64,000 bases of DNA. It comes from Endozoicomonas euniceicola (GTDB taxonomy: Bacteria > Pseudomonadota > Gammaproteobacteria > Pseudomonadales > Endozoicomonadaceae). A model generated the notes under the pieces. The model worked only from the letters and a program-made list of their open reading frames with translations. It made no database searches and was not told the origin of the DNA. Numbering within the stretch: the first letter of the stretch is position 1; every line of letters begins with the position of its first letter. The stretch is from positions 1,054,001-1,118,000 of the forward strand of contig NZ_CP103300.1 of the NCBI RefSeq assembly GCF_025562755.1. The letters run 5' to 3'. Made by a program: the position numbers and the translations under genes. This document shows, piece after piece, positions 53,667 through 62,689 of this stretch.

Positions 53667-56600
53667 TCAAAGCGGAGTTAGCACTCCAGGAGGCAGTACA
53701 CTGTACTCGTTATTTTTTGGCCAGATTATCTTGGGAGAGTATTCATCAAAATTTTCCAGGTAGTGCAATATTTCAGGGGATTTCGTCCAGTTAAGCTTTG
53801 AAAAGTGGGCATCGGCCAGCTCCAGAAAACAGGCTAATTGACTTTTCTTATGTTCAAGCACACCGCATAGTTTTCTTGCCTTATCAGCAAATTGACTAAT
53901 CGTTAAACCCGTAGAATGGAGATTTGATGCTGCGTATATAAAAGCCAGTTGTTTTTGCCACTGCCGCATAATTTTGCCTGAAGACATCGCCTTTATCTCG
54001 TACGTCTTATGTACTCTTTGAAAGTAACCATTGTCTAATTTTGTAACATCCGATCTCAACCAGGGAATTTGACACGCCTGAGACTTCAGACAACTTGTAA
54101 ACCAGGCATTTAACTCTTCAGGCATTTTTCGGAATTGCTGGCTACTGTCAAGATAGTGCTTATAAATCATGTACATGAACGCCGCATGGCTTTCTCTCAA
54201 GCCATGATCGGGCTCCCAGGCCAGATGGAGTTGTTTTCCATCGTCATAGCCAATAATACGAGCGTAGCGTTTGCATGGTAAAGACTCATAAGCTACAAAA
54301 TGTTTTAACTGGCTTAGTCCTGTCTTCTGTCCAGACAAAAATGCATTGGTATGGCGTATCCATTTAAGATCCTTGTTAAAAAAGAATGTCTTCCCCTGAG
54401 TATAAGGATCAATCTGCTCGTCAGGAGGAATATCAAAAAGAGGAAATAAGGGTCTATATGAGTTTTCTTGCCATCTAACAGGGTACCGTCTTCCAACAAG
54501 ATTTTTATCGGCATCTACCTCCCAAAAAGGAAGAATAACAAAAATATTCTTTTGGGATATATAATGTTTAAAATCATAATGACCAGCATTAATGAAAGAG
54601 TAATAGCTGCTTATTGCATGAATACCAAAACTTTCAATCATATCACGAACATTTAAAAAACACTTTTCTGTAAGATCCTTAGTCGGCATTACTCCACACA
54701 GTATTGCCGATATATTTGTTATCCTAACACCATCAGTTAATGATCGATTTAGTAGCAGCTCATGAATATTTGATAGAAATACTGCGTATCTTTCTCCAAA
54801 TTCAGAGGATATATCGGACAGTTTTTCCATTTTGGCAGGTGCTAAAAAAAACTTTTCGTTAGGAACGACATTATTACCAGAGGGCTCATATAAGATAAAA
54901 TCACTAGAGCCATTACTATTATCACTGATGTACGATTTATATACGGGTATAGTTAGATTATTTTCACTGAGCCTGACAATGCAATCCACTGTTGCTTTTG
55001 AGTCTTTAATAATATACCCATCACCATCTGAAAATATTTTATTCAGAAAAAGCTGACACTCGTCTCTGGTCATATTCTCACTATGATCATATTGTGAGGA
55101 TTGATAAAACCTATATAGATAGCCCAATCCAGCTCCAGCCCAAACAGCTGTGGTAACAACAACAATTTTGTCAAGTAAAGTGGACTTTTCCAACCATCTT
55201 CGATTGCTAATAATCCTATTGCTTTGTGATACGTCCTCGCTTGATTTTGTATTATCACCCAGAACATTTGATTTAGCTGACTCTTCCTGTGCACTTCTCT
55301 TATCAGGCTGGTTTTTATTTTTTTTAATAATATTTTGTCTTATTTCCTTTATCTTATCAGGAAAATGCTTTTGCAAACATTGCAGATTTTCCATGGAAGG
55401 ATATGGCGAATCTGAAACAATAGCTAAATTCGCAGGTGCACCTCTCAGGTTATAGAGATCAGCTGTATTGAGCAGTTCATTGGTTTGTTCTTTTTGCGGA
55501 CTCTGGCATTGTGCCTGCTCACGCTCTTGCCTTTCCTTCTCTTTTTTAGCTTTTTTCCGAGCAAGTTTTTCCTGCTGTTGCCTCTCCCTTTCTGCTTTTT
55601 TCCGAGCCAACCATTCCTGCCGCTGCTTCTCCTTTTCTCTTCTTTTCCGGGCAAGCTCTTCCTGCCGCCGCTTCTCCTCCTCTTCGGCTTTTTTCCGGGC
55701 AAGCTCTTGCCGCTGCCGCTGCCTCTCCTCCTCTTCTACTTTTTTCCGGGCAGTTATTTGCTGTAATTCTTGCTCCCTCTTTTCTTTTTCCTCACGATCG
55801 TTCCTCTCTATTTCACCCATCAATTTTTGCACTTCACGGTCGGACGAAGTACGCTGACTGTTACTTTCTTTCGGTTTCTGTTGGTCGTAAGTGGCTTTAT
55901 GAGGGGGCTTTTCTTTATTTTGGTTAGATCCTTCCTGAGACTGTTTGTTCTGTTCTTTTAATTTAATTTTTTTCCCTGACAACTTTTCCAGCTGCTCTGT
56001 TTTCTTGGCTAGATCCTTTAACTCTTTTGTTTTTTTAGCATTTTCTCTTTCCAATTGCTCAGCTTTAGATTCAAGCTTCTTTTGCTGTTGTTCCAATCGT
56101 TTAATTTGTTCAGCCAGTTTGTTTAGCTGCACTGTTTTTTCAGCTTCATTTACAGTTTTTTCTCTTTTAACCTGCTCAATTTCATCTTTGAGTTTTTGCT
56201 GTTGCCGTTTCAAACTGAAGTTTTTCTTTTCTAGATCCTTCAATTTCTTTGTTTTTTCAGTTTCTTCCGGGGTAGCTTCAACCTCAATAGGTTGCCCTGC
56301 TTCGATAAAATTATTATTTCTTTGGTGCAGCCCCCTTATTCCAGGACGGGCTGGGTATACATGAAGAGGAAGGGGTGCTCTTACCTGGGCAAAGACTGCT
56401 TGTGGAAGTTGATGCGGAGGCCGCTGAAACTGAAATAGAGCCTGCTGAGGCGGAAGCTGTTGATACGGAGGCCCAGGAATCTGAGATAGAGCCTGCAGAG
56501 GTAGAAGCTGCTGAGGCAGAACTCCTTGATAAGGCATGGGTAGGTTCTCTGCCGGATGTTGCAGAAGTTCAGGCCGTAGAAAAAACGGCCGGAAAAATGG

Positions 56601-57005
56601 GTTATTGCTTAAAGCAGCGTTTAATGCGTTCCCGCCATTTAACAGAGTATCAAACGGGTCACTGATGTTGTTTTCGGGGGCATTGCTTGTGGCATTTTGT
56701 AAAAAATTATTAATCACAATGCCCACATGCGTCACAAACTCGTTAACTTGATAAGCACTAATTTGTTCAATATGAAAATTTCGAGATATAACAGTGGTAA
56801 GAAACTCTAATGCACTATCAACGGATTCGGACTGCATTACAGGCGAATTATTACTGGTCAGGTAATCACCAAGCTCCTTCTTGAGTTGCGCATCCGTAAT
56901 TGATAAAACTGAAGTACTAAATAAAGCCATAAGGAAAAACAATGGATAATTTTTTTTCATCCCTGCTAATTTATAGTTTCTTTTCATGCTTCGAAAAACT
57001 GTCAT
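53667..57005 (-). CDS. Large secreted protein with a long charged helical repeat
   Basis: 1112 residues. The signal peptide is YPLFFLMALFSTSVLS; the true start could be ATG 57005, 56987 or 56960. A helical domain (about 35-150) is followed by a Pro/Gln-rich linker with repeats such as QLPPQQALFQFQ, then a coiled coil (about 245-360). A highly charged stretch has about four tandem repeats of 16-17 residues around RQE.LARKKAE.E (about 440-505). After a hydrophobic segment (IVVVTTAVWAGAGLGYLY, about 655) comes a 450-residue C-terminal domain with Cys pairs and no known match; WEPDHGLRESHAAFMYMIYKHY in it hints at an enzyme-like fold. It resembles effectors or surface proteins of host-associated bacteria in its layout, but the function is unknown. 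Confidence 0.7.
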   Translation of the reverse strand: MTVFRSMKRNYKLAGMKKNYPLFFLMALFSTSVLSITDAQLKKELGDYLTSNNSPVMQSESVDSALEFLTTVISRNFHIEQISAYQVNEFVTHVGIVINNFLQNATSNAPENNISDPFDTLLNGGNALNAALSNNPFFRPFFLRPELLQHPAENLPMPYQGVLPQQLLPLQALSQIPGPPYQQLPPQQALFQFQRPPHQLPQAVFAQVRAPLPLHVYPARPGIRGLHQRNNNFIEAGQPIEVEATPEETEKTKKLKDLEKKNFSLKRQQQKLKDEIEQVKREKTVNEAEKTVQLNKLAEQIKRLEQQQKKLESKAEQLERENAKKTKELKDLAKKTEQLEKLSGKKIKLKEQNKQSQEGSNQNKEKPPHKATYDQQKPKESNSQRTSSDREVQKLMGEIERNDREEKEKREQELQQITARKKVEEEERQRQRQELARKKAEEEEKRRQEELARKRREKEKQRQEWLARKKAERERQQQEKLARKKAKKEKERQEREQAQCQSPQKEQTNELLNTADLYNLRGAPANLAIVSDSPYPSMENLQCLQKHFPDKIKEIRQNIIKKNKNQPDKRSAQEESAKSNVLGDNTKSSEDVSQSNRIISNRRWLEKSTLLDKIVVVTTAVWAGAGLGYLYRFYQSSQYDHSENMTRDECQLFLNKIFSDGDGYIIKDSKATVDCIVRLSENNLTIPVYKSYISDNSNGSSDFILYEPSGNNVVPNEKFFLAPAKMEKLSDISSEFGERYAVFLSNIHELLLNRSLTDGVRITNISAILCGVMPTKDLTEKCFLNVRDMIESFGIHAISSYYSFINAGHYDFKHYISQKNIFVILPFWEVDADKNLVGRRYPVRWQENSYRPLFPLFDIPPDEQIDPYTQGKTFFFNKDLKWIRHTNAFLSGQKTGLSQLKHFVAYESLPCKRYARIIGYDDGKQLHLAWEPDHGLRESHAAFMYMIYKHYLDSSQQFRKMPEELNAWFTSCLKSQACQIPWLRSDVTKLDNGYFQRVHKTYEIKAMSSGKIMRQWQKQLAFIYAASNLHSTGLTISQFADKARKLCGVLEHKKSQLACFLELADAHFSKLNWTKSPEILHYLENFDEYSPKIIWPKNNEYSVLPPGVLTPL

Positions 57006-57335
57006 ATATAATAGTTAGATCAGATACAGGCTCAGAAGTTTAGAAGTTATTTTCTATATAGCAATTACAAAAGAGGCTGAGAGGCTCTACCTGTGGCACC
57101 TCTTTCAGGCTCATTTTAGGATTGGAAAATACTGCGAAAGCTGCTTGTGCCCGGGCGATCTCATTTGGCTTGGGGCAATAAAACGCCCCCCCCAAAAAAA
57201 TCTGGCCTCTGCAACCTGGTTTTCAGGAGGCTGCCTGATCATGCTCTCAAACACCAGATTTGACTATATACGTCATTCAACACCTATATCAGGAATAAAT
57301 CTCTTGATACGATCGCCCAAGAATTGAAATGATGG

Positions 57336-57651
57336 TTAATTGCCTCTCCTGCAAACCAACGACATGTTTTTCATGACCATCGACCAATCAGTGCCCAACA
57401 CTTCTGCTGAACTTAGCTGGCTCCTGTCCAGATTGTTTGTTGCCAGCACAAAGCACCCCAGGAAAGCCTCTGCCAGTTTACGACAGTCAACAGATACCCA
57501 AGGATGACCGCTGACATAATACTCTACGCTATCTGGTTTGCTGTCTTGGAACCAGAGAATCCAGAAGGTTAGGGATCCCGAGCTCTTTGCACATACCGGC
57601 CACCAACCCCGTATAGTCTATGCGTTGAATGTGAAATTGATGAGGTTGCAT
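57336..57651 (-). pseudogene. Remnant of an IS1634-type transposase
   Basis: From an ATG at 57651 the minus strand reads HIQRIDYTGLVAGMCKELGI.. then LLDSLVPRQQTR and a stop, which resembles the N-terminus of IS1634-family transposases. In another frame follows EYYVSGHPWVSVDCRKLAEA and CFVLATNNLDRSQLSSAEVL, resembling the part near the catalytic Glu, ending at 57336. The middle is deleted and the frame is shifted, so it is dead. The adjoining 57006-57335 holds no gene; a run of nine C and seven A at about 57185-57197 is notable. Confidence 0.55.
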
Positions 57652-57713
57652 GGCATATGCTCAGTCTGAAAATTTTTTACATTTTAGATGGTTTTAGAAA
57701 ATTCTCAGATTAA

Positions 57714-58124
57714 GTGCTGAATGACGGTTACAGGCACTGCTGCTGTGTATTTCTTAGCAGAAACCGTGATACACAAAAACTTCACTATCATCAAAGAGCT
57801 GTTAAGCTTAAACAACCGTCTAGCCAGTATTTCCAGTTCACAGTAACACCTGTCAATAATGGGGAATTCCTGACCGCACCGCATGGCTGGATAAAAGGCA
57901 GTGCGCTGTTCGCTGGACAGGGACGTTTGCGTGGGCTGGCTTTTACAGATGCTGGAATGACAACCTCTTTTATACACGAAACCACTCCACGGCAGTTGGC
58001 TTCTATACATTTTTATCCGATCCCAAATAGTGAAGCAGATGAGAGTTACCTACACAAATTGATACATCCGTCTTCGACTACCACAAAGCTTGCTGAACTG
58101 AGCACTCAGCAGTCACTGCTATAA
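57714..58124 (+). CDS. Doubtful hypothetical protein
   Basis: An open frame of 136 codons from GTG. The middle (FTVTPVNNGEFLTAPHGWIKGSALFAGQGRLRGLAF) looks protein-like, with alternating strands, but the start is Cys-rich and odd and no ribosome binding site is visible. It may be a fragment left by the transposition that made the neighbouring debris. A frame on the other strand overlaps it. Confidence 0.3.
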   Translation: MLNDGYRHCCCVFLSRNRDTQKLHYHQRAVKLKQPSSQYFQFTVTPVNNGEFLTAPHGWIKGSALFAGQGRLRGLAFTDAGMTTSFIHETTPRQLASIHFYPIPNSEADESYLHKLIHPSSTTTKLAELSTQQSLL

Positions 58125-58206
58125 GTGAAAAAACATACAGATCAGCACAACTAGCGATTGATTATTTGGGTCAGCCTGAAAGAATAGCCAGATTTTTTTC
58201 GTCGAG

Positions 58207-58896
58207 GTGAAGCTGTTGACTTCTAAAGAACTTTTTCTTAAAGCACTGGGTAATAACAAAGCCGTTCGTACACAGGATATGGACTTGCTGACCGCATGGT
58301 TTGCCTTTCCCGAACATGCTGTAACTGCAGAGCAGGTTGCTGAGATAACCGGTGCCAAGCGTGCCTCCCTGATTGTCAATAATCTGGGCAAACGTATCGC
58401 CAGTTTTCTGGAAATCGAGCCAGAAGGCACGGCTGCATCCATTCTTGCTCTGGAAGGAGCGGTTGGCGAAGCGTCTGCATGGGTCATGCGTGACGAACTG
58501 GTTGCTGCCCTGGTAGAGTCTGGTGCTGTTGCCGCTGCCACAGTTAGCCCGGAGGATACCAAAAATGAGGAAGGTGTGGCTAAAATTGACATTGTCGTCG
58601 AAAAAGCCGCTACCCCTGCAAAACCAGAGGTAGACCATGAAGCAGCTGAGCCGGGCTCCCTGAAAGCGGTTCTCATTGAATATGACCAGAAAGTTGTTCG
58701 CGCTGCCTATCCTCAGACGCCTGTTGCTAATCGACTGCTCAACCCGGAAATGATCAATGCCCTGATCAATGAGCTGCCAGCGAACAAGCGTGTTTACCAG
58801 AGAGCAATCTCTGCCGAGCTGCGTAAAAAGGTCAGCACTCAGGAAGCTAACCGATTCCTGCAGCCCGTCCTGAAGCTGTTGAAAGAAAACGCCTGA
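58207..58896 (+). CDS. Unknown protein with a possible N-terminal winged helix
   Basis: 229 residues. The N-terminus (LLTAWFAFPEHAVTAEQVAEITGAKRASLIVNNLGKRIA) has the look of the helix-turn-helix found at the start of some McrA-like and related proteins. It is followed by an Ala/Val-rich middle, an acidic linker (about 115-150), and a helical C-terminal domain (LKAVLIEYDQKVVRAAYP..). The start is GTG 58207, or TTG 58216 with AGGTG six bases upstream. High-GC core-like codon use separates it from the AT-rich orphans. No function is assigned. Confidence 0.7.
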   Translation: MKLLTSKELFLKALGNNKAVRTQDMDLLTAWFAFPEHAVTAEQVAEITGAKRASLIVNNLGKRIASFLEIEPEGTAASILALEGAVGEASAWVMRDELVAALVESGAVAAATVSPEDTKNEEGVAKIDIVVEKAATPAKPEVDHEAAEPGSLKAVLIEYDQKVVRAAYPQTPVANRLLNPEMINALINELPANKRVYQRAISAELRKKVSTQEANRFLQPVLKLLKENA

Positions 58897-58915
58897 TTGA
58901 GCTTTTCATAAAGAT

Positions 58916-58943
58916 TTATGCACTTTCCCCGGAAGGTGCATAA
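58916..58943. terminator. Hairpin between the 229-residue gene and rlmG
   Basis: TTATGCAC and GTGCATAA form an outer stem with TTCC/GGAA inside. It lies 20 bp after the stop and 49 bp before the rlmG stop, in the gap of two convergent genes. It lacks a strong U-tract. Confidence 0.5.
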
Positions 58944-58991
58944 GATGACTCCAATCTCTAATCATCTGCAACCGGCACCTGGATCTACTGT

Positions 58992-60161
58992 TTACCGAAT
59001 AGACGACAGCACAACAAATTTGGAATTAGACGCCACCAGTGTGCAGTTACCAAACAGTTTTTTCATCAGCGCATGGTAACCCAGATGGCGATTACCGATG
59101 ACACGGAACTCACCGCCAGGTTTCAGCACCTGTTTTGCATCCTGAAACATACGCTGGGCAATCTGGTCGCCCACTGTATTTTGCTGATGAAAAGGAGGAT
59201 TACACAACACGCAGTCGGCACTGTCGGCAGCAAAGCCCTGCAATGCATCATTCACTGTAAAGCTCGCCTTAGCCTCATCCATACCGTTAGCCTGCCAACT
59301 GGCCTGGGCCGACGCCACCGCCATATACGATTCGTCGACAAAGTTGATGTGCCCCGGATTTTGCATAGCAGTAGCAATACCGATAATGCCATTGCCACAG
59401 CCCATATCGATGATATTGCCTTCTATGCCCGCTGGCAGGTGTTCAATAAAAAAGCGGGCTCCAATATCCAGACTGTCTCTGGAGAATGTGTTGGCATGGT
59501 TAATCAGCTTAATGCCATTGTGCGGTTTACGGGCGTTATCAACCCGCCAGTGTCTGGGGTATTTAGACTCTGGAGTCTTGCGCTGTATTTCGGTGTCGGC
59601 CAGCAGCAGGCGCGCTTTTTTCTTCGCCCTGGACAGACTGGCAGGGCCAATAATCTGTTCCAGTTGTTCCAGTGCTGAGTGGGGCAGATGTTTAACCATG
59701 GCAGCCACGATCACTTTACTGCCTTCATGCAGAAAGGGTTTAATCTGAATCAGCTGTTCCCGGAACCAGGACTGATTTTTGGGTAGTTTCATCAGTACCA
59801 CATCCCACTTACCCTTGTCAGCCTCAGGTTTAACGGTTGAAGGAATAACAGTAACAGAAGACACTGACAGGTTATTCAGTTGTGCGTTATGCGCCAGCGC
59901 CAGCCCGGCAGTATGGGAGTCGGTATACAGAACAGGTTCATATTCATGCAGATTCAGACACAGAGCACCAAAGTTGTCATTACAGATCAGTATGTTCTGC
60001 TCATCATCAGGCTTCCGCTGAGCAAACTCAGTAAAGAAATGATTGAGCAGATACTCATCGGCTGCATCCCAGGCCTGCAGGGTTTCCCGTCGGCGCAAAG
60101 GAATGCGTTGCAAAGTGAGGGTGTGAAAGGGTGAGTTAAAATGAGGATCAACGACAGACAT
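58992..60161 (-). CDS. rlmG: 23S rRNA (guanine-1835-N2)-methyltransferase RlmG
   Basis: 389 residues from the ATG at 60161 (MSVVDPHFNSPFHTLTL), as in known RlmG; the longer frame to 60215 is unsupported. Two methyltransferase-like halves are seen. The C-terminal, active one has IIDMGCGNGIIGIA (SAM site) and the N2-guanine signature NPPFH. It methylates G1835 of 23S rRNA in the large subunit. It is a single gene, downstream of grcA by about 100 bp. Confidence 0.93.
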   Translation of the reverse strand: MSVVDPHFNSPFHTLTLQRIPLRRRETLQAWDAADEYLLNHFFTEFAQRKPDDEQNILICNDNFGALCLNLHEYEPVLYTDSHTAGLALAHNAQLNNLSVSSVTVIPSTVKPEADKGKWDVVLMKLPKNQSWFREQLIQIKPFLHEGSKVIVAAMVKHLPHSALEQLEQIIGPASLSRAKKKARLLLADTEIQRKTPESKYPRHWRVDNARKPHNGIKLINHANTFSRDSLDIGARFFIEHLPAGIEGNIIDMGCGNGIIGIATAMQNPGHINFVDESYMAVASAQASWQANGMDEAKASFTVNDALQGFAADSADCVLCNPPFHQQNTVGDQIAQRMFQDAKQVLKPGGEFRVIGNRHLGYHALMKKLFGNCTLVASNSKFVVLSSIR

Positions 60162-60263
60162 GCTCAGGACACGCAAAAGCCAGAGTTTAACATATCTGTC
60201 AGTGCCAGCCTTCACTCGTTAATGAATAATGACCGAAGGCTGACTTTATTCGATGGCTAATGA

Positions 60264-60650
60264 CTACATGGATTTTGTAAAGGTACGGGTAATCACGTCG
60301 CGCTGCTGTTCCGGGGTCAGGGAGTTAAAGCGTACCGCATAGCCAGAAACACGAATAGTAAGGGATGGGTATTTCTCTGGGTTATCCACAGCATCCTGCA
60401 GCATTTCCGCTGACAGTACATTCACATTCAGGTGTTGCCCACCTTCACGCAGGGATGGCTTTTCCACAGGCACTTCCCGGTATTCAATCTTCCCCAGACG
60501 ACTCAGCTCAACCCGTTCATCCTGTTCAAAAGCCTGATCACGGGAACACAGACAGCGGGCGGCGTTGTCTTCTTCATCAATCAGCCAGAAAGAGTTCAAC
60601 AGGGCTTCATTGTCTGCATGGGTAATTTGAATTCCTTTGACAGCTTTCAT
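60264..60650 (-). CDS. grcA: Autonomous glycyl radical cofactor GrcA (YfiD)
   Basis: 128 residues, strongly like E. coli GrcA. The glycyl radical site RVSGYAVRFNSLTPEQQRDV is fully kept. The protein replaces the damaged C-terminus of pyruvate formate-lyase after oxygen exposure, so the organism probably meets low oxygen. The start MKAVKGIQITHAD has GGAGTGAACG just upstream. I could not confirm an FNR box in the 152 bp up to IS copy 4, which has inserted close to the promoter and may affect expression. Confidence 0.95.
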   Translation of the reverse strand: MKAVKGIQITHADNEALLNSFWLIDEEDNAARCLCSRDQAFEQDERVELSRLGKIEYREVPVEKPSLREGGQHLNVNVLSAEMLQDAVDNPEKYPSLTIRVSGYAVRFNSLTPEQQRDVITRTFTKSM

Positions 60651-60764
60651 CGTTCACTCCTGATACTTATAGGTATTCATCAATACAAAGGCAGTGATCA
60701 GAACTATAACAAAGTCATTTTTAAGTTAAAACAAAAAGTTCATATGATTTACATGTTTTATATC

Positions 60765-60793
60765 TTTATAAATCAATAGGATGCAAACTCATA
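60765..60793. repeat. Direct repeat left of IS copy 4
   Basis: TTTATAAATCAATA..AAACTCATA, 29 bp, recurs with three differences at 62613-62641 on the other side of IS copy 4. It is AT-rich and too long to be a target duplication of this IS family, so it predates the insertion or arose from a local duplication. Confidence 0.55.
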
Positions 60794-60842
60794 GAGTGAC
60801 AAGTGACTGCTCCCCACCCTATCGGGTGAGGCTTCTGATTTC

Positions 60843-62015
60843 TTAGGCAGCAACCGACAGTCTGCCGGATTTACGCAAGCCTCCATCAGCAGAAACGGAC
60901 AGTCCTTCCGCCTTTAATTTCAATATGCCTTGCTTCTTGATATTGCGAGCTGCATTAATATCCCGGTCATGGATAGCACCACAGCTACACTCCCATGATC
61001 GGATTCTCAATGGCATTTTTTCCTGTTTCAAATCGCAGAATGAGCAAATTTTAGAGGATGCAAACCACTGGTCTATCTTCACCAGATGTTTACCTTCCTG
61101 CTTTGCCTTGTATTCGAGTTTGGTTATCAGTGAGTGCCAGCCAGCATCAGCAATAGAACGAGCAAGACGCTTGTTCTTGAGCATGTTTTTAACTTTCAGT
61201 GTCTCCACAATCACCGCTTGGTTTTCGTCGATGAGTTGTTTTGATAGCTTATGCTGAAAATCATTACGGGCAAAGGCTACACGCTCATGCGCCTTTGCCA
61301 CCAATAAACGGGCTTTGTGCCTACCTTTTGAGCCTTTCTTGCAGCGAGATAGAGCCTGTTGTTTTCTTTTCAGGTTACGTTGTGCTTTTTTCAGAAAGCG
61401 AGGATTGCCAGTCTTATGGCCGGTACTGGTGATAGCCAGATCAGTAATCCCCATATCAACACCGACAACCTGATTAGCTTCAAGATTATCAATCTGTTTT
61501 GGTTGTTCCTGGGTATCATCAGCCAATATGGAGGCAAAATACTTGCCGGTTAGCGTTCTGCTCAGGGTGATAGACTTCACCTTACCCACTATTTCACGAT
61601 GCACTTTAGCCCTTATGGGCTTGCACTTGGGGATTTTTATCCCGTTATCGCCCACAGAGACAGACGTACAATGGTAGCTACTTTGCTTGCCATGCTTTTT
61701 CTTGAAGCGAGGAAATCTTGCCTGCAATTTGGGATTGAAAAAGTTTTGAAAGGCCGTATCCAGATTGATAGTGGCCTGTTGCAGTGCAATAGAGTCAGCG
61801 TTTTTCAGCCATGAGTACTTTCGGCTTTTCTTGGCTTTTGCCAGCAAGGGCTTCAGGTGTTTTTCGGGAGAAAGGCTCTGCCCACGAACCTTGTAATAAT
61901 GAACCTTAATAGCCAGGGCCTTGTTCCATACGAACCGCACAGCATCAAACTGACGGTCGAGAAATTCCGCCTGCTCTGATGTTGGATAGATTCGTACTTT
62001 GGTGGCTCTCAGCAT
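60843..62015 (-). CDS. tnpB: TnpB RNA-guided nuclease, IS copy 4
   Basis: 390 residues. Compared with copy 1 there are changes in the zinc-finger region (SSKICSFCDL for SSKTCSVCDL) and SPEKHLK for SPKKHLK, but all four Cys and the RuvC acids D187, E271 and D350 remain. The predicted guide begins TTGTCACTCTATGAG, from the flank on the grcA side. Confidence 0.93.
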   Translation of the reverse strand: MLRATKVRIYPTSEQAEFLDRQFDAVRFVWNKALAIKVHYYKVRGQSLSPEKHLKPLLAKAKKSRKYSWLKNADSIALQQATINLDTAFQNFFNPKLQARFPRFKKKHGKQSSYHCTSVSVGDNGIKIPKCKPIRAKVHREIVGKVKSITLSRTLTGKYFASILADDTQEQPKQIDNLEANQVVGVDMGITDLAITSTGHKTGNPRFLKKAQRNLKRKQQALSRCKKGSKGRHKARLLVAKAHERVAFARNDFQHKLSKQLIDENQAVIVETLKVKNMLKNKRLARSIADAGWHSLITKLEYKAKQEGKHLVKIDQWFASSKICSFCDLKQEKMPLRIRSWECSCGAIHDRDINAARNIKKQGILKLKAEGLSVSADGGLRKSGRLSVAA

Positions 62016-62079
62016 GGAATGTTATTTCAGTGCTCATTAATATAAGCTTTATATTACATGTATTTGAAAGAGGTTTTCA

Positions 62080-62508
62080 GTGTGCGCACACAATAAAGAT
62101 TTGCTTAAAGGGTATCTTCGCAAACGACATAGCGTTACCAAGCTGGTTGTTCATTTGGTGTTCACGACAAAGTACAGGCGAAAGCTTTTTGATGGCTATA
62201 TGATCAAGCAGTTACGGGAGTCGTTCGAGAGTGCATGTGAAAAACTGGAATGCCAGTTACTTGAAATGGATGGCGAAAAAGATCACGTACACCTGTTGGT
62301 GGCCTACCCACCAAAACTGGCTATCAGTGTCATGGTAAATAATCTCAAATCAACATCATCAAGACGGTTGCGAATGCTGAATACCCACCTTACTGCTCAG
62401 AGCAAAGCAGGCTTAATGTGGTCAAGGTCTTACTTTGCTTGCAGTGCTGGCGGTGCAACTATCGAGACTCTGAAGGACTACGTTAATAGCCAGAGTACAC
62501 CAGATTGA
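62080..62508 (+). CDS. tnpA: TnpA Y1 (HUH) transposase, IS copy 4
   Basis: 142 residues from GTG, starting MCAHNKDLL. A single-base deletion upstream removes any longer in-frame start, which shows that this GTG is the true start for all copies. HVH and the catalytic Tyr are intact. Confidence 0.92.
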   Translation: MCAHNKDLLKGYLRKRHSVTKLVVHLVFTTKYRRKLFDGYMIKQLRESFESACEKLECQLLEMDGEKDHVHLLVAYPPKLAISVMVNNLKSTSSRRLRMLNTHLTAQSKAGLMWSRSYFACSAGGATIETLKDYVNSQSTPD

Positions 62509-62612
62509 TGGCGGAAGGCTCTGCGCCTTCCCGTCTTATATCCCCGCCCGCATTGGGCGAGGGTTTACAACGATTTTGCTAAACATTCACACAACTTGCA
62601 TGTATTATGCTT

Positions 62613-62641
62613 TTTATAAATCAATAAGATATAAACTCATA
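62613..62641. repeat. Direct repeat right of IS copy 4
   Basis: Partner of the 29-bp repeat at 60765-60793, with 26 of 29 positions the same. It lies 49 bp before yihD and may hold part of its promoter. Confidence 0.55.
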
Positions 62642-62689
62642 CCTTAGTAACCTTAAGCATAACTTTCACCACAGGCAAAGGAGTAAAGC

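Larger units (their letters stand above)
60803..62582 (-). mobile_element. IS200/IS605 family element, copy 4 (1780 bp), intact
   Basis: Same ends as the other copies. It is one base shorter because of a deletion just before the tnpA start (TTTTCAGTG for TTTTCAAGTG). It lies between grcA and yihD, flanked by 29-bp near-direct repeats. Confidence 0.93.

Noticed and set aside
55540..55760. Tandem repeat looked at as a possible CRISPR
   Set aside because: The units are contiguous coding repeats without spacers.
55468..56665. Ser/Phe/Cys-rich and Glu/Ala-rich plus-strand frames
   Set aside because: They are complements of the Lys/Glu and Pro/Gln repeats in the 1112-residue gene.
60651..60802. 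FNR box sought upstream of grcA
   Set aside because: TTGATGAAT is only a half-site; no convincing TTGAT-N4-ATCAA is present.
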